NCBI GenBank assembly: GCA_030622775.1
Contig: JAUXFS010000103.1
Coordinates: 1-6,768, forward strand
From: Rhodospirillales bacterium
GTDB taxonomy: Bacteria > Pseudomonadota > Alphaproteobacteria > Rhodospirillales > Defluviicoccaceae
Reading direction: 5' to 3'
Length of the DNA: 6,768 nucleotides
Part shown: positions 1-5,678 of the stretch, in pieces
Numbering within the stretch: the stretch's first letter is position 1
Layout of the letters: every line of letters starts with the position of its first letter
Notes under the pieces: model-generated
Told to the model about the DNA's origin: nothing
What the model saw: only the letters and a program-made list of their open reading frames with translations
Database searches by the model: none
Made by a program: the position numbers and the translations under genes

Positions 1-196
1 CGAAGTGCTGGGTCGGGTGCATGCGCTCGCCCGCAACAGCTTCGGCCGTCACCTTCGTTTTGTCGACAACTACGATCCCTCTCTCCCTCCGGCTTTCGGC
101 AATCGAGATCAACTGGTTCAGGTGTTTCTCAACCTCGTCAAGAACGCTGCCGAGGCGGCTCCCGCGGAGGGTGGCGAGGTGGTCGTCACGACGGCT

Positions 197-199
197 TAA
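197..199 (+). other. In-frame TAA inside ntrB at a normally Tyr codon
   Basis: The reading frame continues across this codon into family-typical sequence (RHGVR and onward), so this is a substitution-type nonsense codon and not a frameshift. A single third-base change from TAC or TAT would create it. Confidence 0.85.
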
Positions 200-208
200 C
201 GGCATGGA

Positions 209-481
209 GTGCGATTCGCGGTGTCGAGGAATCAGTCGCGGATCCACCTTCCGTTGATGGTCTCCATCCAGGACAACGGCGAAGGAATCCCGGACGACAT
301 CAAAGCGCACCTTTTCGAACCCTTTGTCACTAGCAAGCCCAATGGCACCGGCCTGGGGCTTGCGCTGGTCGCCAAGACAATCGAGGATCACGGCGGTGTC
401 ATCGAGTTTGAAAGCCAGCCCCGAAACACCCTGTTTCGGGTTTTGCTGCCGATGTACGTGCCATCGGAGGATGTAGAGTGA
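209..481 (+). CDS. Possible separately translated C-terminal fragment of NtrB (G1-F-G2 boxes)
   Basis: This is the open part of ntrB after the internal TAA, 90 residues if started at GTG 209. It carries the G1, F and G2 boxes of a histidine-kinase ATPase domain but neither the N box nor the phospho-accepting His, so it cannot be a kinase alone. The GTG lies ten bases past the stop, close enough for reinitiation. However, the only purine run (GGAG, 205-208) directly abuts it, with no spacing for a useful Shine-Dalgarno. An in-frame ATG at 257 is an alternative start with no better support. Most likely this is simply the second half of ntrB and is listed because a gene caller would report it. 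If translated, its main effect would be to keep ribosomes moving into ntrC. Confidence 0.3.
   Translation: MRFAVSRNQSRIHLPLMVSIQDNGEGIPDDIKAHLFEPFVTSKPNGTGLGLALVAKTIEDHGGVIEFESQPRNTLFRVLLPMYVPSEDVE
420..444 (+). terminator. Terminator-like hairpin with T4 tail inside the 3' end of ntrB
   Basis: Bases 420-428 (CCCGAAACA) pair perfectly with 432-440 (TGTTTCGGG) around a CCC loop, and TTTT follows at 441-444. This is a 9-bp stem with five G-C pairs. The U tract is short (four, then G), so an efficient intrinsic terminator is doubtful. It lies about 35 bases before the ntrC start and inside codons for PRNTLFRVL. Normally a translating ribosome would keep it unfolded. It could act as an attenuator or be chance. 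Confidence 0.3.
466..470 (+). promoter_or_regulatory. Ribosome binding site of ntrC
   Basis: GGAGG lies seven bases before GTG 478, inside the last codons of ntrB. It supports the GTG start despite the overlap with the ntrB stop. Confidence 0.75.
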
Positions 482-1923
482 CGACCGCCACCGTCCTCGT
501 TGCCGACGACGATGCCGGAATTCGCACGGTCATCGGCCGCGCCCTGGAGCGGGCCGGGTACGAGGTGCGGGTTACCAGCAACGCCGCCACCCTATGGCGC
601 TGGGTCTGCGACGGTCAGGGCGACGTGGTGATTACGGATGTATTGATGCCTGACGAGAACGGCCTCGATCTGGTGCCGAGGATCCGCAAGATACGCCCTG
701 AATTGCGCATCGTCGTCATGAGCGCGCAGAGCACTCTGTTGACGGCGGTGAAGGCGACGGAGCGTGGTGCCTTCGAATATCTGCCGAAGCCGTTCGATCT
801 CAACGAACTGGTGGGTATCGTTCGCCGGGCCTTGGAAGTACCCAAGCCCCGAGCCCCCGTCGAGCAGAACACGGACAACTTGGACGAGCAGAAACTGCCG
901 TTGATTGGTCGCTCTCCCGCGATGCAGGAGATTTACCGTACCGTGGCCCGGCTGATGGGCACCGATCTTACCGTGGTGATCACGGGTGAATCGGGAACAG
1001 GCAAGGAACTCGTCGCACGCGCGCTGCACGACTATGGGAAGCGCAGGTCTGGTCCCTTTGTCGCCATAAACATGGCGGCAATTCCTCGCGATCTGATCGA
1101 AAGCGAGCTGTTCGGTCATGAGAAAGGTGCGTTTACCGGGGCTACCCATCGCAGCGCAGGCCGCTTCGAGCAAGCCGAGGGCGGCACCTTGTTCCTGGAT
1201 GAGATTGGCGACATGCCTCGCGAAGCGCAAACCCGTCTGCTACGGGTGTTGCAGGAAGGCGAGTACACAACGGTTGGGGGGCGCTCGCCGATTCAGGCCG
1301 ACGTGCGAATTGTCGCGGCAACCCACCACGACCTGCGACAGTTGATCCGTCAGGGGCTGTTCCGCGAAGATCTTTACTTCCGTCTCAATGTGGTGCCGAT
1401 CAGGCTACCGCCTCTGCGCGAGCGCACTGCAGACATTCCCGAGTTGGTCCGATACTTCCTTGCGAAAGCCTCGGGCGAAGGGTTGCCGGAAAAAATCATC
1501 GACACCGCGGCGATGGATCGGTTGAAAAGCTACCGCTGGTCCGGCAACGTACGCGAGTTGGAGAACCTCGTTCGACGTCTGTCGGCGCTTTATTCGGATG
1601 AAGTAATTGGTGTCGGCATTGTCGAAGCGGAACTGGCGGATGCCTCTCCGGTGGTTGCCGGGCCGGAAGAGGAGGGCGGGCTCGGCCACTCGGTGGAACG
1701 GCATCTGAGGACCTATTTCAACGCCCATGGCGAGAATTTGCCGACCTCTGGATTGTTCGACCGCGTGATACGCGAGGTGGAAAGGCCGTTGATCACTCTG
1801 ACCCTCGAGGCCACGCGCGGTAACCAGATCCGCGCGGCAGAGGTCCTGGGACTGAACCGCAATACGCTGCGCAAGAAGATACGAGAGCTCAGCATCCCCG
1901 TGATCCGGGGAGGCGCGCGATGA
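478..1923 (+). CDS. ntrC: NtrC, sigma-54-dependent nitrogen response regulator
   Basis: NtrC (GlnG) is the cytoplasmic DNA-binding partner of NtrB; phosphorylated, it oligomerises and uses ATP to open sigma-54 promoters of nitrogen-assimilation genes. The 481-residue product has the usual family length and three domains. Receiver, about 5-120: acidic pocket D10-D12, phospho-acceptor D54 in ITDVLMPDENG, S82 and K104. AAA+ domain, about 140-375: Walker A GESGTGKE (170-177), sigma-54-contacting GAFTGA loop (217-222), Walker B LFLDE (238-242), REDLYFRL (296-303), GNVREL (356-361). C-terminal Fis-type helix-turn-helix, about 448-472 (NQIRAAEVLGLNRNTLRKKI). All key residues are present, so it should be a competent sigma-54 activator, unlike the NtrC of Rhodobacter capsulatus, which lacks GAFTGA. 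Start GTG 478 overlaps the ntrB TGA by four bases and has a good Shine-Dalgarno. Expression probably depends on ntrB translation, which matters given the stop in ntrB. Its own stop overlaps the ntrY start. Confidence 0.96.
   Translation: MTTATVLVADDDAGIRTVIGRALERAGYEVRVTSNAATLWRWVCDGQGDVVITDVLMPDENGLDLVPRIRKIRPELRIVVMSAQSTLLTAVKATERGAFEYLPKPFDLNELVGIVRRALEVPKPRAPVEQNTDNLDEQKLPLIGRSPAMQEIYRTVARLMGTDLTVVITGESGTGKELVARALHDYGKRRSGPFVAINMAAIPRDLIESELFGHEKGAFTGATHRSAGRFEQAEGGTLFLDEIGDMPREAQTRLLRVLQEGEYTTVGGRSPIQADVRIVAATHHDLRQLIRQGLFREDLYFRLNVVPIRLPPLRERTADIPELVRYFLAKASGEGLPEKIIDTAAMDRLKSYRWSGNVRELENLVRRLSALYSDEVIGVGIVEAELADASPVVAGPEEEGGLGHSVERHLRTYFNAHGENLPTSGLFDRVIREVERPLITLTLEATRGNQIRAAEVLGLNRNTLRKKIRELSIPVIRGGAR
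1907..1913 (+). promoter_or_regulatory. Ribosome binding site of ntrY
   Basis: GGGGAGG ends six bases before ATG 1920. This favours ATG 1920 over the in-frame ATG at 1926, which would be 12 bases away. Confidence 0.75.
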
Positions 1924-4241
1924 GCATGGCCGCCAGTCTGCCGACCATGCGGCTGATGGTCGGCCGGTTCAAGGCATGGGCTCGGCGGGTCGATCTGGAA
2001 CGCAAACTTGCCTTTGCCTTGGTTATCGCGGCTGTCACTTCCGGTCTCGCTACTCTTCTGTACTCAACCGGGCACACCGACTTCCGGCCAAACCCTGTTG
2101 TTGTCGTCCTGCTCCTCGTCCTCGACGGAATATTGCTTCTTCTCCTCGGGCTCATGGTTGCACTGCACCTTGTCAAGGTCTGGGTGGAGCGGCGACGGGG
2201 ATTGGCCGGATCCGGGCTCCACATGCGGCTTGTCCTGTTGTTTGGCTTGGTTGCCGTGACGCCCGCGATCCTGGTGGCGGTATTTTCGGCGTTGTTTCTG
2301 AATTTCGGCATTCAGTACTGGTTCAGTGAGCGAGTCCGTACGGCCATTGAAGCTTCCAGTGCCGTGGCTCATGCTTACCTTGAGGAACACCGTCAAAGCA
2401 TTCAGGCCGATGCCTTCGCCATGGCGAATGATATCAACCGGGAAGCGCCCGTACTGATGAGCAACCTGCCGCTTTTCAGCCAGCGACTTGCGGCCCAGGC
2501 AAGCCTGCGGTCATTGTCCGAAGCCGTGGTCGTCGACGGCAGCGGACGCGTGGTGGCCCGCTCACCGTTCAGCTTCACCCTGGAGTTCGATCTTGTGCCT
2601 TTGCAGGCAATCGAAAAGGCTGCCCAAGGCGAGATCGTGGTGTTGACAGGGGAGCGGGATGATCGAGTACGCGCCGCGGTCCGGTTGAACCGGTTCGTCG
2701 ACGCCTATCTCCTGGTGGGCCGCTTCATCGATCCGGTCGTACTCGAGCACATTGCACAAACGGAACGTGCGGTGGCCCAGTACCAGCAACTGGAGGAACG
2801 CCGGGGAGGCATTCTTATCACTTTCATGATGATCTTCGTCATCGTGGCGCTGTTGCTTCTCCTGGCGGCGGTTTGGATCGGGCTTACCCTGGCGACCCAG
2901 ATTTCCAAACCGGTAAGCGCCTTGGTCTCGGCGGCCGAAGAAGTACGAAAAGGCGATCTTACCGTCCGCGTCGATCCTTCGGCGTCCGTTGAAGAGATTG
3001 GCACGTTGAGCCGTGCGTTCAATCGCATGACCAATCAGCTCCAAAGCCAGCGTGAAGGCCTAATATTGGCCAACCGGGATCTGGACGAACGACGCCGCTT
3101 TACCGAAACCGTGCTCAGCGGCGTGTCCGCGGGGGTGATCGGTCTTGATGGCGAGGCGTTGATCAATCTTCCGAATCGCTCGGCGTCCGTGCTGCTGGAC
3201 ACCAACCTCGAGAAAGCCGTCGGTTTACCGTTGGCGGACGTTGTCCCTGAAATGGCGAGCCTTTTGGCGGGTACGGTCGGTCGTCCGGATCGCCAGTATG
3301 AGGCCGAAATCAGGCTTATGCGCGGGGGGCGGCCACGTACGCTGATTGTCCGCATTGTCGCCGAGAAACTCGACGGCGACGTCATAGGATACGTCGTCAC
3401 CTTTGATGACGTTACCGCGTTGGTCTCGGCCCAGCGCACGGCTGCCTGGGCCGATGTCGCCCGACGGATCGCCCACGAGATCAAGAATCCGCTGACGCCT
3501 ATTCAGCTTGCGTCCGAACGCCTGAAACGAAAGTATCTCAGGGAGATCAAGTCCGACCCGGACACCTTCGCGGCATGCACGGAAACCATCGTCCGTCGGG
3601 TCGAGGACATCGGACGCATGGTTGACGAATTCTCGTCGTTCGCCCGGATGCCGAGGCCGGACCTCAGGACCGAGAATTTGTCCAACTTGGTGCAGGAGGC
3701 TGTATTTCTTGAACGCAACCGCATAGCAGGTATCGATTTCGAAGTGGTTCTTCCGGGTGAGGCGATACGCTTGCGTTGCGATAGCCGACAGATCTCGCAG
3801 GCGCTGACCAACATTCTCAAGAATGCGGCCGAAGCTATCGTTGGACGGGTGGGCGAAGCCGAGGAGGATTTGCCTCAAGGCAAGGTGAAGGTCGTGGTCC
3901 GGCGAGAGGGCGCCGACGGCGAAGCGAAACGCATCGTCGTAGCCGTTGAGGATAATGGCAAAGGACTGCCCGATGAGGATCGCGACCGCCTGACCGAGCC
4001 TTACGTGACCACTCGCACAAAGGGCACCGGTCTTGGTCTCGCGATCGTGAAAAAAATCATGGAGGACCACAACGCAGACCTGGTACTCGAGGACGGTGAC
4101 GATGGAGGTGCTCGCGTCACTTTGATCTTTTACCCGATGGACCAATCCGTCGGCCTCGGACGGGCGATGGATGGTGAAGAGTCGGCCGAGTCCGATGTAA
4201 ACCCGATGAAATTTGCAACCGATATGCGCGCCAATGGCTAG
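1920..4241 (+). CDS. ntrY: NtrY, membrane-bound sensor histidine kinase
   Basis: NtrY is the inner-membrane kinase that phosphorylates NtrX. In various Alphaproteobacteria the pair has been linked to nitrate/nitrogen use, redox sensing and envelope homeostasis; its direct signal is not settled. The 773 residues are the usual size. Hydrophobic segments lie at about 29-48, 59-86, 103-128 and 297-325. The stretch of roughly 130-296 between the third and fourth is the likely periplasmic sensor. A HAMP linker follows at about 322-380, then a PAS-like domain (about 392-505), the H box with H519 in RRIAHEIKNPLTP, the N box NILKNAAEA (631-639), the G1 box EDNGKGLPD (677-685), the F box TEPYVTTRT and the G2 box GTGLGLAI (702-709). 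All catalytic motifs are intact, so it could be the only working kinase here if NtrB is truly broken. It starts in a 4-base ATGA overlap with ntrC and ends eight bases inside ntrX. The acidic, poorly conserved tail after residue 740 is probably flexible. Confidence 0.96.
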   Translation: MSMAASLPTMRLMVGRFKAWARRVDLERKLAFALVIAAVTSGLATLLYSTGHTDFRPNPVVVVLLLVLDGILLLLLGLMVALHLVKVWVERRRGLAGSGLHMRLVLLFGLVAVTPAILVAVFSALFLNFGIQYWFSERVRTAIEASSAVAHAYLEEHRQSIQADAFAMANDINREAPVLMSNLPLFSQRLAAQASLRSLSEAVVVDGSGRVVARSPFSFTLEFDLVPLQAIEKAAQGEIVVLTGERDDRVRAAVRLNRFVDAYLLVGRFIDPVVLEHIAQTERAVAQYQQLEERRGGILITFMMIFVIVALLLLLAAVWIGLTLATQISKPVSALVSAAEEVRKGDLTVRVDPSASVEEIGTLSRAFNRMTNQLQSQREGLILANRDLDERRRFTETVLSGVSAGVIGLDGEALINLPNRSASVLLDTNLEKAVGLPLADVVPEMASLLAGTVGRPDRQYEAEIRLMRGGRPRTLIVRIVAEKLDGDVIGYVVTFDDVTALVSAQRTAAWADVARRIAHEIKNPLTPIQLASERLKRKYLREIKSDPDTFAACTETIVRRVEDIGRMVDEFSSFARMPRPDLRTENLSNLVQEAVFLERNRIAGIDFEVVLPGEAIRLRCDSRQISQALTNILKNAAEAIVGRVGEAEEDLPQGKVKVVVRREGADGEAKRIVVAVEDNGKGLPDEDRDRLTEPYVTTRTKGTGLGLAIVKKIMEDHNADLVLEDGDDGGARVTLIFYPMDQSVGLGRAMDGEESAESDVNPMKFATDMRANG
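1940..1964 (+). promoter_or_regulatory. Inverted repeat just inside the ntrY coding start
   Basis: GCCGACCAT (1940-1948) pairs perfectly with ATGGTCGGC (1956-1964) around a 7-base loop, 20 bases after the ntrY start codon. No T run follows, so it is not an intrinsic terminator. It could slow initiation or early elongation on ntrY or mark an RNA-processing site, or be chance in G+C-rich coding DNA. Confidence 0.25.
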
Positions 4242-5661
4242 TACCGTTCCATCCGTAGCCGACGACATTCTCGTCGTTGACGATGAAGCCGATATCTGTG
4301 CGTTGGTGTCGGGCATTCTCAGCGACGAAGGCCATCAATGCCGCGAGGCCGGCGACAGCGATGCTGCGCTGGCGGCGATAGGCGTACGCCGGCCCAGTTT
4401 GGTTCTGCTCGACATTTGGCTCCAGGGAAGTCGGCTCGACGGCCTGGCGCTCCTGGAGCAGTTGAAACAGGACCATCCGTCCCTGCCGGTGGTGATCATG
4501 AGCGGTCACGGAACGGTCGAGATCGCCGTCCAGGCGATCAAGCTCGGGGCCTACGATTTCATCGAAAAGCCGTTCAAGGCCGATCGGATGATTCTGGTTG
4601 TCGCACGGGCGATAGAGGCGGCCCGGCTCAAGCAGGAGAACGAGGAATTGCGCCTGCGCGCCGGAACCACGACCGAGCTTATCGGGCAATCACCGGCGAT
4701 CAACCAGCTGCGCCAAGCCATTGACCGAGTTGCCCCGACCAATAGTCGGGTGCTGATCACCGGACCCGCGGGATCCGGCAAGGAGGTGGTTGCGCGCATG
4801 CTTCACCTTAGGTCGCGCCGCGCGTCCGGGCCCTTTGTCGTGCTCAATTGCGCCTCGATGGCGCCCGAGCGGATGGAGATAGAGTTGTTTGGCGTCGAAG
4901 GCCAGGTAGACGGAGAACTCATGCCGCGCAGGGTTGGGACCTTCGAAGCCGCGCACAACGGCACGCTCCTCCTCGATGAAGTGGCGGACATGCCGCAGGA
5001 GACTCAAGGAAAGATCGTCCGTGTCCTGCAGGAGCAGCAGTTCGAGCGGGTCGGCGGGAGCACGAGGGTTGAAGTCAGCGTCCGCGTCATCGCCGCCAGC
5101 ACGAAGGATCTTACCGAAGAGATCCGAGCCGGGCGGTTTCGTGAGGATCTGTTCTATCGCCTGAGTGTCGTGCCGATCCGGGTGCCGTCGCTCAAGGAGC
5201 GGCGCGACGACGTTCCGCTCCTCGTTCGCCACTTCATGGAGCGGGCCGCCGCCGCCGCCGGGCAGCGACCGCGAAAGATCAGCGAGGACGCGATGGCGGC
5301 GCTGCAGGCCAACGACTGGGCCGGCAACGTCCGCGAATTGCGCAATATTGTCGAATGGATGATGATCATGGCTCCCGGCGGGCCCGACGATCCCATACGC
5401 GCCGACATGTTGCCGTCCGAGTTCGACTCCAAGTTCTCGGCCGCGCGTCCTTCCGACAGAAGCACCGAGATCATGGGCTTGCCGCTGCGCGACGCGCGGG
5501 AGATTTTCGAACGCGAGTATCTCCTTGCGCAGGTTACCCGATTCGGCGGCAATATCTCTAGAACCGCGGCTTTCGTTGGCATGGAGCGTTCGGCCCTCCA
5601 CCGAAAGATCAAGTCGCTCGGCATCCAGGCGGACGAAAAGCCGCGCATGTCGGGAGACTAG
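4234..5661 (+). CDS. ntrX: NtrX, response regulator with AAA+ domain lacking GAFTGA
   Basis: NtrX is the cytoplasmic response regulator paired with NtrY. From ATG 4234 it has 475 residues. A TTG at 4213 in the same frame would add seven residues but has no family support; neither start has a clear Shine-Dalgarno, so coupling to the end of ntrY (8-base overlap) is likely. Receiver: D16-D17-E18, phospho-acceptor D60 (LLDIWLQG), S90, K112. A short coiled-coil-like linker lies at about 124-144. AAA+: Walker A GPAGSGKE (177-184), Walker B LLLDE (245-249), REDLFYRL (303-310), GNVREL (364-369). Fis-type helix-turn-helix at about 438-463 (GNISRTAAFVGMERSALHRKI). Aligned without gaps to the NtrC of this window, the GAFTGA loop is replaced by QVDGEL (224-229). 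Loss of this loop is a known trait of alphaproteobacterial NtrX and implies it does not open sigma-54 promoters but acts as another kind of regulator. ATP-binding residues are kept. A run of five Ala (GCC codons) sits at about residue 340. Confidence 0.95.
   Translation: MASTVPSVADDILVVDDEADICALVSGILSDEGHQCREAGDSDAALAAIGVRRPSLVLLDIWLQGSRLDGLALLEQLKQDHPSLPVVIMSGHGTVEIAVQAIKLGAYDFIEKPFKADRMILVVARAIEAARLKQENEELRLRAGTTTELIGQSPAINQLRQAIDRVAPTNSRVLITGPAGSGKEVVARMLHLRSRRASGPFVVLNCASMAPERMEIELFGVEGQVDGELMPRRVGTFEAAHNGTLLLDEVADMPQETQGKIVRVLQEQQFERVGGSTRVEVSVRVIAASTKDLTEEIRAGRFREDLFYRLSVVPIRVPSLKERRDDVPLLVRHFMERAAAAAGQRPRKISEDAMAALQANDWAGNVRELRNIVEWMMIMAPGGPDDPIRADMLPSEFDSKFSAARPSDRSTEIMGLPLRDAREIFEREYLLAQVTRFGGNISRTAAFVGMERSALHRKIKSLGIQADEKPRMSGD
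4903..4920 (+). other. Position of the missing GAFTGA loop in NtrX
   Basis: The stretch from ELFG to the Walker B LLLDE is the same length in NtrX and in the upstream NtrC (33 residues each), so the comparison is direct. GAFTGA in NtrC corresponds to QVDGEL here, none of it conserved, although flanking ELFG and GxFE residues are. Confidence 0.9.
5245..5259 (+). repeat. Five tandem GCC codons in ntrX
   Basis: Five perfect GCC units encode five Ala in the AAA+ domain, between the RHFMER segment and GQRPRKI. A short trinucleotide tract like this can change length by slippage without shifting frame. Relatives usually show a variable loop at this position, so little functional effect is expected. 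Confidence 0.6.
5652..5656 (+). promoter_or_regulatory. Shine-Dalgarno-like GGGAG at the ntrX end
   Basis: GGGAG lies eight bases before ATG 5665, which opens a five-codon frame (MRARQ) whose TGA (5680-5682) overlaps the trkA ATG (5679-5681). The trkA ATG itself has only the weaker AGGGAA (5660-5665), 13 bases away. trkA may therefore be fed by ribosomes from ntrX or from this tiny frame. Confidence 0.35.
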
Positions 5662-5678
5662 GGAATGCGCGCAAGACA

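Larger units (their letters stand above)
2..481 (+). pseudogene. ntrB: NtrB nitrogen-regulation sensor histidine kinase, 3' part, interrupted by an in-frame stop
   Basis: This is the C-terminal part of NtrB (GlnL), the cytoplasmic kinase that phosphorylates NtrC when nitrogen is scarce and is held in check by PII in characterised relatives. One frame runs from the window edge to the TGA at 479-481, 160 codons. The PAS domain and H box lie upstream, outside the window. Visible first is the lead-in to the ATPase domain (YDPSLPPAFGNRDQL), then the N box (NLVKNAAEA, about 131-157). Codon 66 of the fragment is TAA (197-199), between TTA and RHGVR, where family members normally have Tyr. After it the same frame continues with a normal G1 box (DNGEGIPDD), F box (LFEPFVTSK), G2 box (GTGLGLALV) and a C-terminal RVLLPM. 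Nothing else looks decayed. If the stop is real, the kinase loses its nucleotide-binding lid and should be inactive; if it is a base error, the gene is ordinary. Its stop overlaps the ntrC start (GTGA). Identity is confident; functional state is undecided. Confidence 0.85.

Noticed and set aside
343..363. TGGCAC resembling a sigma-54 -24 element
   Set aside because: The bases 12 positions downstream are GG rather than GC, so the -12 element is missing; the sequence encodes the conserved G2 box.
1..481. A frameshift in ntrB as the cause of the split
   Set aside because: The open stretches before and after the stop are in the same frame (starts at 5 and 209 differ by a multiple of three), so it is a nonsense substitution, not an indel.
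592..1230. 212-codon minus-strand frame opposite ntrC
   Set aside because: It is the antisense shadow of the NtrC receiver and AAA+ coding region.
2167..2179. 13-base palindrome ACCTTGTCAAGGT inside ntrY
   Set aside because: The 1-base centre cannot form an RNA hairpin. It lies deep inside a membrane-segment coding region and does not match the NtrC site consensus; chance is the simplest explanation.
4213..4233. TTG 4213 as the start of ntrX
   Set aside because: It would add MQPICAP, which is not family-like, and has no better ribosome site than ATG 4234.
3225..4316. 363-codon open frame on the minus strand opposite ntrY/ntrX
   Set aside because: It lies wholly opposite strongly conserved NtrY kinase motifs. 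Its translation shows no domain I recognise, and long antisense frames are expected opposite G+C-rich genes.
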